64,000 bases of DNA from Isoetes taiwanensis. Taxonomy: Eukaryota; Streptophyta; Lycopodiopsida; Isoetales; Isoetaceae. Positions 23,581 to 35,350 of the stretch are shown here, piece by piece. The translations under genes were made by a program, and so were the position numbers. Numbering within the stretch: position 1 is the first letter of the stretch; each line of letters starts with the position of its first letter. The stretch spans positions 15,073,422 through 15,137,421 of the forward strand of contig JAJEKV010000033.1 of assembly GCA_021234155.1 (NCBI GenBank), given 5' to 3'. The notes beneath the pieces were generated by a model. It was not told the origin of the DNA, did no database searches, and saw only the letters and a program-made list of their open reading frames with translations.

Positions 23581-24990
23581 ATGTTAAGGCAAAATGGGGA
23601 CACGAGGCATTGGATAGTTCTATTCATGCATTTGCTATTGTCCTTCCAGCTCAAGTTTAGGTGGGATCAGTCATCATTGACATGTAATTATGCATGATGT
23701 AGGAAGGTTGATTCGTTTGCATCACTATGATGATAGATAGGCATTGCTCTGTGTGCAATCATGCCTGGCACGTTTTGCAAGGTACTGATACCATCTTGTT
23801 TTAAGAGTTTTAACCACTGCATGCCTTATTATACTGACATTTTTTTGTTTGGTGTGCCATCGATCCATTACTTTCTTTGGAAAAGAGAAACCTATTAGAG
23901 AAAATACGTATCATCTTTTTCTTATAATGTATTTTTTATTGTGTCATGTTTGTACACTTTCCATTACTGCCTAAGTATCAGCCAGACTAATTAGGTATAG
24001 ACTTGTAATTACGTGTACAATGAAGCTTATCCAATTCTAGAAGGGGGGGAGGGTGGGTTCAAAGAGAATAAGGTACTGCTGAGAGAAGAGGAAGCGCCGA
24101 TGAGACGTTGATGCAAAACCGCGCCTAAAATAGCGAAACCCCAACCAGAAAGGGCATGCGCCACATGCATGCATGCAAGACATGCATGCTCGCCCCATTC
24201 TAGAATGTCGATCCGATGTCTCGGATCGATGCGATTCTAGAATGGGGCTCGCATGAAACCAACAAACCGCCCGAATACCAGAGAACTTCCTTATCAAACT
24301 AGAATCGAGGACGAAGGTCACAGGATGAAGGCTAAAGAAGGGCCGAGGCCGAGAAAGGACATGCCACAGCATCCAAATGGGCCAAACCAAGCAGGAAGAA
24401 GCCCCTCCCCTGCCTGGAAACAATTCAAAGAGAATAAGGTACTGCTGAGAGAAGAGGAAGCGCCGATGAGACGTTGATGCAAAACCGCGCCTAAAATAGC
24501 GAAACCCCAACCAGAAAGGGCATGCACCGCATGCATGCATGCAAGACATGCATGCTCGCCCCATTCTAGAATGTCGATCCGATGTCTCGGATCGATGCGA
24601 TTGGTAACAATTACAATTCATTGTTTGCTCACATGTAGCAAGGTCATAAGTTGTTATGCCATGTCTATGAATTCTGGAGGCTAAGACCTACTTGTTCCTT
24701 ATTCTTGATCTCACCAAGCAAACATGTTGTCTTTGACCATGTCCTTTTTCCAGCTCCAGTAGTCTAAGATGTGGTGGGTGTCTTTGACATCACATCCGTT
24801 GGTCTTGTTCGGTTGAATTATGCATCACAACTGGTACTGAATACAGTTAGCATGGCATCATAAAGCGATATTAAATTCTCTTGCTTGAGATATTCTTTGA
24901 AGTGCGAGAATGTTTTATCTTCATATAATAAGCTACAAGAAAATGGCATGAAAGTTCCAATTTGGGTGGTTGCGAGAAAATTACCGATTT
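23581..24990 (+). pseudogene. Gfo/Idh/MocA oxidoreductase pseudogene, copy A (partial)
   Basis: This is the duplicate of 27706-28541. It keeps the exon AKWGHEALDSSIHAFAIV (to 23660), a damaged GKHVLQ exon (near 23765, missing GAA) and, after a 566 bp insertion in the intron, the exon ENGMKVPIWVV (to 24990). An extra G in TTGCGAGAAAA breaks the AENYRF motif. Similarity to copy B ends abruptly after GATTT at 24990, so all C-terminal exons are missing. The family binds NAD(P) in an N-terminal Rossmann fold; this copy cannot make a protein. Confidence 0.7.
24037..24602. mobile_element. 566 bp insertion made of two tandem copies of a 366 bp unit
   Basis: The empty site in copy B reads CCAATTGGTAAC (about 28155). 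In copy A, ATT at 24034-24036 is followed by 566 bp ending in a second ATT (24600-24602). Inside, 179 bp repeats lie at 24058-24236 and 24424-24602, 366 bp apart. Both start points read CTAGAAnGGGG, so the left unit looks internally deleted. Each repeat carries the hairpin CGATCCGA-tgtc-TCGGATCG, the palindrome CATTCTAGAATG and a GCATGC-rich tract. No coding domain is seen; a minus frame of 194 codons is only the repeat read through. Probable non-autonomous element with a 3 bp (ATT) duplication. Confidence 0.55.
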
Positions 24991-25339
24991 TTACGGATGC
25001 TTTGTACTCCACTTAACAACGGCATCATCTTCGACTTTCACCATTCTAGGAACGCCCCTGTGGTGTTCGGGAGGCGACTATTTGGGAGGAAGAAGAGATA
25101 TGCATCGCGGCTAAAACTTTGTATAGTCCATAATCAAATAGCTTGTTCCTTTTTTTCATAGATACATCAGTATAAAAGCTAACCGTAGCCAAGAAATGTT
25201 ATTCGGTCTTGGTGGCTCCGACGCCTCCACAATCAATGCTTGTTAAATCTGCAAGGAAAATCTTATCGGACCAAACACAGGTTAAAATTTGGTTTCCAAA
25301 GTGGTCGCCAAACAACGGCCAACCTTGCTTGCAAGCATT

Positions 25340-25383
25340 TGGCATATTCCAGGCATATAGTGGCATATGCCTGGAATATGCCA
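25340..25383. other. Perfect 19 bp inverted repeat with 6-base loop
   Basis: TGGCATATTCCAGGCATAT (25340-25358) is followed by AGTGGC and then its exact reverse complement (25365-25383). The structure could be a small-RNA-like hairpin or the centre of a collapsed inverted element. No surrounding gene explains it. Confidence 0.8.
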
Positions 25384-27705
25384 TAAACCCACATGGACGA
25401 GGCTTGCCCCCCTAGGGGCAACCCAAAAAGAAGAAGAGAAAATGCTCTTCGTATCTTCAAAACCATGCTAAAATGCAAAAATGCAAACTAGAGACTTTCT
25501 TAGTATACAAAGAGATTGATATGATATGAAATGCATTTTTTGGCTTCAAAATATCCCATCATGGCAGCTTTTTAGTAAATATAGAAAATATGCATTTAGC
25601 TGCCTTTGCATACTATACAAGCCTTGGAAAATACAATAGTTTTTTCGAATGGCTTATTGGTTGGAGTTTATAATTTTCTAAAGACCTATAATATTGGGTC
25701 GACTAAAATATTAGGGCTTTTTCCAGCAAACATGGTGGCGCCAAAACGGCCGCCCAAAAGGGTTTTGCTTGAGATCGATGGTAAGAGAGATGGTGATCTA
25801 TTGCAGTCTAAGCTATGGCCTCTGAAGGTATGATCTTGCTTCAAGGCTTATGTTATGAAGCAGATCAGTTGCAGTTTGATAGTAATGGTAGAGCATCAAG
25901 AAATATCGATGCTTATTGCTTGTTTTAGAGCCAACTTTGCTTGTGGCAGCTGAAAAATATGCAAGGTTGATATGCATATACAGGTTTACAAACTAGGTGC
26001 GGTCAAAATGCACAAACAAACTTATGTTGGATGTTGTGAACTAGCTCTGGCTTTAAACTATCATCAAATAATATACGGATGGCATACATACGTGGCTTTA
26101 ATCTAAGCGACAGAGAATATACTGGCATCAGGAAGTACCAGGCTTAAAAAATGCCCAAGATAGGCTGGTAATAGCCAGATTTATAACCTGGATCTAAAGG
26201 CAAGGTAAAAGAGATGCTATTTCTGCCATATGCTCGTGATTTTGACTTGCTTGAAATGGTTTCTTGCTCGTTTGGTTATTCTTTTTTATAATATGATGAG
26301 CTTCTACATTTTTAAGTTTTCAATAATTGTTATGGCTTTGCCAGTCGTTGTTACTATGCCATGAACAGGATACTTGCATGTGGCTGCTTATTGCTTATGC
26401 ACGAGCTTGCTCTGCTAGGTATGTGTGGATTGCAGGCCTGCGTGGCTGTTTCAAACTAGAAGAATGCCTAGACATAAGCAGAATAAGTGGAGCTTTCTAA
26501 ATCAGGTTTGATCTAAGACGTAATGCTTATGATTCCATGTAAGTCGTAGATAGTATAAACCTTCTATTTGGTACACTCAAATTCTCAAAATTAAGGAATG
26601 GAACAAAAGAAGTGTCTAAGATGCTTGTAAAAGTTCTGATATATATTGAAAATGGTTACATACAAATTTGGTTACATACAAATTTGTGATTGTATTAGAT
26701 ACAAGTTCTACACTTTATATGGAGTAAGAATTTCCGAAATATGCACAATAATACAAAATTCTGATTATATAAGTAGGCATGGAAAGAGTTTCATGGACAT
26801 GCTTCAACTTGGTGTTAAGTGACAGATTGGTCTGGAGTGACACATATATGCAAACACGTGTCGGGATCTTTTATATTAAAATGGTACAATTGTGCAAAGG
26901 TCAAAGGCTGTTACAGATGTTTGTAAATACATAGATTGTGAACTTGTGTTTAAAGGTTTAAAGACATACTGGTCTGTGCAAAGGTCAAATGCTGTTACAG
27001 ATGTTTGTAAATACATAGATTGTGAACTTGTGTTTAAAGGTTTAAAGACATACTGGTCTGGACAGACACATATGTGCAAAAGTGTCTGGATCTTTTATAT
27101 TAAAGCTGTACAAGTATGCAAATGTCAAAGACTAAAGGACTTTAAGTACCAATGATTCTCATGAAAATGGAGTCTGGATTGATAATATAGGCCATGGGAT
27201 TGACCAGGGGTTGATGTCAGACCTAGGATCCTAGGTTTGGCACATAGATGGAGAAGGTCATGGAATAGCCTCCTCTTGCATCGGGCATCTGCTTTCTATT
27301 TTTGCCCTTTTTCCCTTTCGTCCTTTCGGACATGCCTGGAGGTGTCAGTTCACATTCCCTCAAGCGGCAGAAGGCGAGCTTCTGCTATGAGAATTGACGA
27401 TGTGGTGATAACGAGACCACGATTGTGAAATCCCCATTGCACCTTCAAGGAATTGGTGAACCTTAAGGTCATCTGGAGCAGGCCACAGGCATCCATTGCT
27501 CCTAGTTATCAACATCAAGTCTTTAAAGTTCAGAATATCTTCTTTTAGATTCTTATCTTTATATAGACAAATCGAATAAATTTATGGCATGCACGGTATT
27601 TAACATAACATAAGTAGGTACATTGATGTTTCTTGACATTTTTATGTCCCTTCACAAAGGAGGTTTTGTTCAAGTAGTACTAATCTTTTAAAGATTATGC
27701 ACTAT
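25384..27705. other. Region without a recognised gene
   Basis: Contains one possible orphan exon at about 25727-25830 (VAPKRPPKRVLLEIDGKRD, ending CTGAAG|GTATGA) in the plus direction, whose family I do not know. It also holds the 84 bp tandem duplication listed separately. The rest is AT-rich with stops in all frames. Confidence 0.3.
26892..27060. repeat. 84 bp tandem duplication
   Basis: Copies start at 26892 and 26976 (gtgcaaaggtcaaa[gt]gctg) and are nearly identical. The period is 28 codons, so both strands show an internally repeated frame. A third, diverged trace (gtacaagtatgcaaatgtcaaag) follows near 27107. Confidence 0.85.
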
Positions 27706-29475
27706 ATGTTAAGGCAAAATGGGGACACGAGGCATTGGATAGTTCTATTCATGCGTTTGATATTGTCTTTCCAGCTCAAGTTCAGGTGGGATCAGGCATC
27801 ATTGACATGTGATTATGGCATGATGTAGAAAGTTGAATTCATTTGCATCATTATGATGATAGATAGTTATTGCTCTGCATGCAATCATGTCTGGGAAGCA
27901 CGTTTTGCAAGGTTCTGATACAATCTTGTGTTAAGAGTTTTAACCACCGCATGCCTTATTATGCTGACATTTTTCTTTGATGTGCCATCCATTACTTTCT
28001 TTGGCAAAGGGAAACCTGTTGGAGAAAGTATGTATCATCTTTTTCTTATAATGTATTTTTTATTGTGTCATGTTTGTACACTTTCCAATACTGCCTAAGT
28101 ATCAGTCAGACTAATTAGGTATAGACTTGTAATTGTGTGTGCAATGAAGTTTATCCAATTGGTAACAATTACAATTTATTGTTTGCTCACATGTAGCAAG
28201 GTCATAAGTTGTTGTGCCATCTCTATGACTTATGGAGGCTGAGATCTACTTGTTCCTTATTCTCGATCTCACCAAGCAAACATGTTGTCTTTGACCATGT
28301 CTTTTTTCCAACTCCAATAGTCTAAGATGTGGTGGATGTCTTTGACATCACATCTGTTGGACTTGTTCGGTTGAATTATGCATTATAACTGGTACTGAAT
28401 ACATTTAGCATGGCATCATAAATGATATTAAATCCTCTTGCAGATATTGCTGAAGTGCAGAATGCTTTGTCTGCATATAATAAGCTACAAGAAAATGGCA
28501 TGAAAGTTCCAATTTGGGTGGTTGCAGAAAATTACCGATTTGAACCTAGATTGTTGAAGCTTGATCTTCCACCCAGTTTGCATTAATTTGTATTAAGAAG
28601 CATTATATTATCCATTGTCATTTTACAAATTGTTTATATTTTTATGTTTTGCAGGCCTCAAATTCAGTTAGCAACATTGGTAAAATGATGGGAGTGGAGG
28701 CAATGGCGAACTATCAATGACATCCTCTAATCACTACTATCAAGGCATCTGGCATCGAGGCCCCACTTTTAAGGTTGCTTTTGTGCTTTTTGCCAAGTTT
28801 ATCCTGGCAAGCTAATCTCTGTGCTATTGTCTAAAAGCATGATTTTCTTACCTTTATTATGCAGAGCGCATTCATTTTGGATGGTGGTGCTCATTTTATT
28901 GCAGGACTTACGCTGGTAACATACATTTTTTCTACAGCCTCTCTGCAACTGTTTACACATTCTCAATGTGGGGAAGTGAATTAATGAAAACAGTTGATAG
29001 GATGTGAAGTTGCATCAATTGGAGCAATAACCTGCCGTATTGACCAAAATTTGTCATCTTCTGATAATATGTCTGCTTTATTGTAAGAACATTCCCCACC
29101 ACAGTAAATTTGTCTAGGACATGTATCTAACAAATCTTTCTAATGATGATCTGTAGGCACTTGGAAAGTGAATGTGGAAGGGTCATGCTCACGTCCTACT
29201 CTTGCAAGGCACGGAAGGTACATAGACTGGATAGAAGATGTCTTAGAACATGAGTAGCATGGCATAAAATTTTCCAGGTAAGTTGAAGTGTGCTTGGCTC
29301 AAATGGGACTGTAGAACTTATGTGGAGCCAGCAAGATAATCAGCACGGCTATTCGATTTTCACATGTTATCCTTACTTTTCATTTTTTAATTCTAACAAG
29401 CATTATGTTCTAGGTTGTGTTGCTAACAAGAATGGGTTAGAATTTAAATCAGAAGACTACCTCCGTCTTTAATCC
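27706..29475 (+). pseudogene. Gfo/Idh/MocA family oxidoreductase (plant At4g17370-like), copy B
   Basis: Exons on the plus strand: to 27785 (AKWGHEALDSSIHAFDIV, donor CAG|GTGGG); about 27892-27911 (GKHVLQ); from 28444 (IAEVQNALSAYNKLQ, PIWVVAENYRFEPR); 28655-28773 (NIGKMMGVE, then a frameshift, then TSSNHYYQGIWHRGPTFK); 28865-28915 (SAFILDGGAHFIAGLTL); 29001-29082 (CEVASIGAIT); 29157-29217 (HLESECGRVMLTSYS); from 29278 (GTVELMWSQQDNQHGYSIF). Order, spacing and splice phases match plant NAD(P)-binding oxidoreductases. The frameshift near 28710 and TGA at 29284-29286, where the family has Trp, show that it is dead. The N-terminal Rossmann exon was not found. Confidence 0.75.
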
Positions 29476-29677
29476 GCCAACAACCAGGTTAGTTTTATCT
29501 GTATCTTGCTTTATTTTTTTGATCATGAACTGCTAGTTTAAGGTTTTATCATACAGCAAAATAGGCCAATATGTTCTTTATGATTGCATAAGCTGGTACA
29601 TGTATCAATCTTAGTAAGTATTCAGCCATTTAGAATACTTATTTGTTGGCATTTACACTATTTAAATATGAGAAGTA

Positions 29678-29760
29678 TTTTTTTTTTTTTTTGAGGGTAA
29701 GAGTATGTATTAATATATAAAAATTTACATAGGATATCCCCAAATGGGATTGATGGAAAG
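29678..29760 (-). mobile_element. LINE 3' end (poly-A tail on minus strand)
   Basis: T15 at 29678-29692 is followed by gagggtaagagtatgtatta. Read on the minus strand this is ...TAATACATACTCTTACCCTC-A15, the typical 3' end of plant L1-type LINEs, and it resembles the end at 34080. Coding sequence to the right is too decayed to recognise. Confidence 0.5.
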
Positions 29761-32538
29761 AATTATCACAAAGCGGATATAACTCGTAAGTGTCAAGGAT
29801 TGTACTAAAAACTACCACTCCAATCTTCCCTACCCCTGGATTACTATAGGAAAAACCATCTTCATCCAGGCTTAGATACTATATGGAGTTAGCAGCCAAT
29901 TCCAAGCAACAAGAACTTAGGAGAAACCCCACTGAAGATTTAAGATCCTCCATCCAACATCCCGATAGATGTCGATTGATCAAGAAAATCGGAAGTAAGG
30001 ATATTGAAATGCCATGGAATCTGTTTTTCGGGTGCTCACCTACTACTAGCTAACAACAATGCGGAGAGTGCGAGTCGGGAATCGCCATCGCTGATTTAGC
30101 TCGAACCTGGTTGGTCGCCACGCGGCATTGCCACGCTATTTGACAAACTGCATCGTAAGAAGGGCGGGCTTGAATAGGGCGGCTGGATTTTGTTCCAGAG
30201 GTTACAGGAGGAAGCAACAGGCCGGAAGACTACAAACAGTCGATTGGGTTATCCAACAGAGAAATCAAATTGCAAAGGAAGGGAGTAATTCAACAGGGGG
30301 AAGTGGTTACGATCTGCTGAATCAGAGTTGCAGCAGAGAAGCCTTATCTTGGTAAGTCCTGAGCTAGATGTAATCCGTTGTGGTCTGGGGCCATGTTAAT
30401 CAGTAATGAATACAAGAATTAAGGATTACCATGACTGAGAGGCTTCATGATAACTAATGTGGGCTTGTTCCCTAGAACTAGAATTAAACCGTAAACCCAT
30501 AACCTATGAATTGCTAAACCCCTTTCCTTTGAAAGCTCTGTAGTATAAGCTAAGTGAGCTTGGGATGCTACTTGCCTTCTTTTGGCCCAGCAGCAAGTTG
30601 CAGTAGCAACCAAGAGCTGTAGGCCGATGGTGCTTAATGGAGTTGTCGGGCTTCGTTCTTCTAGTACCATTGTCCTATATGGAAGCAAGGGTAAACTTGT
30701 TTCACTAGGAGGTCTCTTATTGCTAGTGAGATGGGTGCTTAGTACTGGTATGGGACAGTACTAGGTGGTCGTCAATAGTCTAGTATTATAAGGCCTTACT
30801 CTATATACACGATTTAGATCTAGATAAGCATTGGGTGTTTATCGAAAGGGAGCGTTTATGCAAGCATATGATTAGATAGGCATGTCTTATCTTGTTAGGG
30901 ACTCCGGGTACTGGTGAGATGAAATCTATCGCCGGTATGGGACGGTGATGGGCGTAGTCAACAGTCTAGTGTTCTGGATTCTTAAGAGGCTTGCGCTTCT
31001 CCCTCACTTTGGATCCACCAGCATGGGGGTTCTAGACGACGCACTGTCTAGATATAGCGGGGTGTGTCTATTTGGCAGATGCTATGGTGCGTGTGGTGGA
31101 TTCCATATATGTGTACTTGCAGTCCGTCAGTCATTGCTTCATGTTGACACTACTGGATAACTCTTATGCATGTTACTAACACGTGGAAGCTTGTGCAGGT
31201 TGTTTGATAGCTGGCAGAGCATACGTGTGTGTTTGGTTATCTTTTGTGTCATCTTGTTATCTGAGGCTATTGAAATGCCATGGAATCTCTGTTTCTTTCT
31301 TTTCGTCTCTAAACTTGTAATTAGGTTGGGCTCTAAAGAAGAGAACATGATGGTCCAAAAACACTAGGGGGAGAATATCCTCTGTAATTATGCTCTTATG
31401 CCATTGTCAAGATAGATTGACTAACGATCAAGATCCACTACATCCACTCAAAAAAGATCCTTTCGAGCTTGAGCATTGTTGTTAAAATATTGCAAGCAAA
31501 ATGATGATGTCTAGCACATTTACTAGTCTAGTATTTGTTCATCTTTGTTTTTTTAATGGCATCTACTTAGATTAGATTGCTTTCTTTCTATGTATTACGT
31601 CTATGGCATGGCATTTAACAGTCCAGTCTTTCCTCCATCGCATGAAAATGCTCTCTATATATACTAGGCTTGTTGAGTTCTCCAAGGAATAACAGATCTT
31701 GAGCAACTATGCATACACCTTTGCTGCAAAGATGTCTCAGCTCTCTAGTTTTTTGGTCCAAACACATGTATTATAAATACAAGAAGTTTGGGAAGCACAT
31801 CTTTTGTAAATATACTCTTAAGGCATTGTAAAAAATAAGTTGACTTTGCAGGCTGGACATGCAATCTCCTTGTTTTATGTCTCTGTCATTGTATGTTGAT
31901 ACTCCATCCATTACGTCATTCAAAATGGTCTGTGCTTTTTCATCTATGAAATGCAAAACTATTGTATGTCACCAAATTGCCCAATCTAGCCCACTTCTTA
32001 CTTGCATAATTATTACATCACAGCAAACACATACCCCATTTTTGTTTTGGTATATACCTCCCAGATAACATAAAGAGGAAATGGAACGGAGACATATGCA
32101 AATTATTCTCAAAATATAGAATAATGGATTTTGAAAAATTTTAGGTTCAAGATGGTTTCAAGCACCACAACATTACAAAAATGGAGATGTAATATTCCAT
32201 TTTATCTGCTTCATGTATATAGTATCAAAAGTATCAAAATTGGAAGTCAACATTCCTATCAGGCATTGATTAATCTATGTGCATTCTTTATTTGGCCACA
32301 TTGCACATAGCTGACATAGATACATTAGGTTGAGATATGTTTTCACATAGCTGTGAAGAAGGACAAAACAACCAGTTTTAAAGTGCAAAATTCAGGCAAA
32401 TCAATTCTACAAGATAATGAAGAGTATGAAAAGAAAAAATGCATCATCATCAAAAGTTAATATTAGCTTATCTCGCACCTAAAGGTGCATAATAAATTTG
32501 ATAGTTACAAGATGAATTGTTTTTCAAACTTATCTAGT

Positions 32539-32541
<3 letters not shown>
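29761..32541. other. No supported gene; diverged internal repeats
   Basis: Segments at about 30700-30790 and 30895-30985 share ggtatgggac[ag]gt and gt[ca]gtcaa[tc]agtctagt in the same order, an old duplication. A purine-rich word (actagggggagaat) at about 31362 resembles a polypurine tract, but no LTR follows. Short frames only. Confidence 0.3.
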
Positions 32542-32570
<29 letters not shown>

Positions 32571-34078
32571 GAAAGAATGAAGCTTTTTTAGTCATTAATT
32601 ATGGAAAATAGGTACACAAAAGGAAATGATCATAGTAGAAGATCACTTAACAATTAGAATTGAGGCATAGAGACTTGAGAGCTCGAGATGTTGAAAATTG
32701 CCGTGTAGCATTAGGACTCAAAACCACTAAGAATTCTCCATTCAGCAATATAAAAACTCAATCTTTCGATTGAACTGAAACCATCCGAGTAGCTTTATGT
32801 TTATACTAAAGAGCCAAAGAACCTGTACAAAGATAAAAGATAAAAATCATAGGTATCCCGGAAGTGGAAGTAGTCTCGTGGATGTGTGGTTGCGTAATAG
32901 GTCTCCCATTGCTTCCCAATTGACCAACTCAATTAATCTGTCTGAGTTACAAGTGGACATGAGATGGATCATTGTTCCACAACAGTCTGCCCTGCCTCGA
33001 TGATAGTAGTAGCATTCTCCATAGAATTCAAACTGCCATTAAGATCAAGGTTGAGCTTGAATTTGCAGTTTATCAGATAATCTAGCATCAAAGACTTCTA
33101 TGTTAGTAAGTAGTTGATGACAAAATAAGTTGAAAGAACCATAATAACGAATAATTTCCTATTGAATGCCAGCTATTATGAATATAAAAATCCGAATTCT
33201 TATACTTATGAGCAGTAGCTGTAAGTTCAATATCATATATAACCCGCAACTTAATCCACAAAGGAGAAGGATTATGCCCCCCATGCACACATCTGTTTCT
33301 ATGTTTCCAAATATTCCATAAAGCAATGAAGCAAATAGAATTTCTAAACTTATTGTTGGACATGATAAAATCCACAATACTCCCTTGCTTTCTAATTTGA
33401 AAATGCTGCTCAAACCAACCTGAAACTTGTAAGCTTGGGGCATGAAAATATATGCTCGATATCTTCAATGCCATTGCAGTGGAGAGGACAGGAGGGACTG
33501 ATGCTGGAGGTATTGGAAACATTGGCAAGCAGATGATGCCTAAAAAAAGTTTCCGTATTCGGAATACTTTTATTTGCAACCAGCCAAATGAAATAGGTTA
33601 TCTTTAGAGCACAGTAAGAATTCCAGACGTTTTTAAACACAAAGGAAGCCATAAATATAGGAAACTTTGTAAATATTTTTATCTTTAAAATACCGATCGA
33701 TCTATCTAGAGGTAGCAATGGACGGATGGCCATAAATGGAAGGATGGCCATCAATTAAACTTTTGTTCAACTAATAGTAGATAAACTTTGTAGCAGGATT
33801 ATTCTGATTCCAGAGAGACTTCCAAATATATTTCCCTGCCAATGCATACCCCTGCAAAAGAAGATTTTTACAGCCAAGACCCCCACCTTTTTTATTTTGA
33901 GTTACATATTTGTGCTAGCTTGCAATGAAGAGGTGTATATATACAACCTATTACAATTATACCCATTCCAAAGCTGGACAAGACCTTTCTGAAACTTTGA
34001 CAACTTGAAGAAAAATAAATCTAACCAATTCTAGCTTTTCAATACAAAACGATACCTTGCCAAAATCTTCTGGTGTGC
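32542..34078 (-). pseudogene. Degenerate plant L1-type LINE (RT C-terminus, zf-RVT)
   Basis: The poly-A tail is T29 at 32542-32570. Reading leftwards from 34078 on the minus strand: LAKGTPEDFGKVSF (reverse transcriptase thumb-side segment), GGGLGCKNLLLQGYALAG and KYIWKSLW (33900-33785), the zinc-binding domain (AYFIWL-like ITYFIWLVANKSIPNTETFF with CPLHCNGIEDIEHIFSCP, 33754-33440), then ALWNIWKHRNRCVHGG (about 33320). These are the standard C-terminal blocks of plant LINE ORF2. Several frameshifts separate them. The 5' end is cut at 34078, exactly where the poly-A tail of the next LINE begins. Confidence 0.75.
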
Positions 34079-34079
34079 C

Positions 34080-35350
34080 TTTTGCTAGTTTTTTTGGAGG
34101 GTAAGAATATGATGTATATTAATTAAAAAAAGGATACTATTGTATGTGTTTTCTATATATAGAAATAGTAAGCAATGAATCACAATTACCAAGTTAGACA
34201 AGGATCAGCCTTTGCAAGTTGAGGCTCGGATCATCATTAGGACCATCCTCAGATATCCAATTACATTTAAAGAACATACAAAAGCTTTGAATTCCGCCAA
34301 TTGTCCAAAAGCTGTTAAAATAATGTCCAAACTTCCGATAATGGGCTAAACCCATAAGTGCCATCTCCATATTAAAGATGTTCTTCGGCTTGTCTAAAGA
34401 GCGTGATGCCTACCAATAGCAATTCCACACCTATGCTTCCGCATTGCCTGAACACTATATTAACCAAATGATGCTGGCACTATATCTCCATAAGTTACCA
34501 CCAGTATATCTGGCATAGACATTGCACCATAGCAAGCACTCCCCTTTGATGGAGCACCTCCATAGTGACGATTCTGCCTTGCAAGTCTGACCACCTAAAG
34601 AACTGTAACCTTCTTGAGCATAGGGTTGACCACGAATTGATTAACAGTTGTATAGTCAGTATGACATCCACACCTAATTTATCAACATCTTTTAGGGGGA
34701 GCCTGGGCGAAGGAGGCGGTGGATAGTGCTAACAACATACTTCTCTTTCCCATTGCAAGGCCATCTGTCATTTGGATCATCCTTTCTTGAGAGGGCATCC
34801 AAGGTCCCGCGTATTTCTCAAAAGATCTTCATGTCTCCTTCTCCTGCTCCCTAAACCATTCCTTTAAAGCGAGACCAGGAGAGCCACCGCACACCATCCC
34901 ATAGATGTCCTACTATGGTAAATCTTGCTTGTCTCCATTTGGTAAAGATATGAGGATGTGTAAGCGCAAGAGGGAGGCTATTTCACATCAGGTGCATCCA
35001 TTGGATTAAATAGACTTTGAACTTCCAAACAAGCCTCCAATAGCTTTCTCATAACAGGAGACAGGCCAGGGGCAATTTTATAGCTATAGAAAAAGGAACC
35101 AATTTCCTCATGGGATAGGGATGGCTTACTTCTTAGTGTACATTGCTGAAGCTAGTACTTGACAAAATGCAATGTAGGAGAGGTAATACCCTGTAATGCT
35201 CTCCACACATATTTTCCAGCTAGTGCTCGAGCTTGAGTTTCCAGGTCCTTACATCCCAATCCTCCATCCCTCTTATCCCTACACATTTCGAAGCACCTAC
35301 ACATTTCGAAGCGCTTAGGTCAATTGACCATGTGAGCTCATGGATTACGG
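34080..35350 (-). pseudogene. Second degenerate LINE, adjoining or inserted in the first
   Basis: A T7 run at 34080 plus ggagggtaagaatatg is a LINE 3' end on the minus strand. Going upstream there are zinc-binding-domain traces (EVLHQRGVLAM, VNIVFRQCGSIGVELL at about 34600-34420), WPCNGKEKYVVS (about 34760), and DKRDGGLGCKDLETQARALA with GKYVWRALQG (35285-35200). The last block is the motif just C-terminal to the reverse transcriptase palm. A 16-17 bp direct repeat (cttcgaaatgtgtagg) lies at its upstream edge (about 35281-35315). Frameshifts and stops throughout. Confidence 0.7.

Noticed and set aside
23353-23697. 114-codon frame with CYFANIVTVVD resembling an N-terminal piece of DUF2838 proteins
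   Set aside because: It lies downstream of the C-terminal part and only about ten residues agree; more likely chance.
24058-24602. Two 179 bp direct repeats taken as LTRs of a TRIM retrotransposon
   Set aside because: They lack TG...CA ends, a primer-binding site and a polypurine tract. The 366 bp tandem reading explains both copies and the matching CTAGAA starts.
24037-24621. 194-codon minus-strand frame with an internally repeated protein
   Set aside because: It reads across the two 179 bp repeats; no start context, splice sites or family motif.
31362-31380. Purine-rich tract before a possible copia LTR
   Set aside because: No TG-starting repeat follows and no upstream gag-pol motif was seen.
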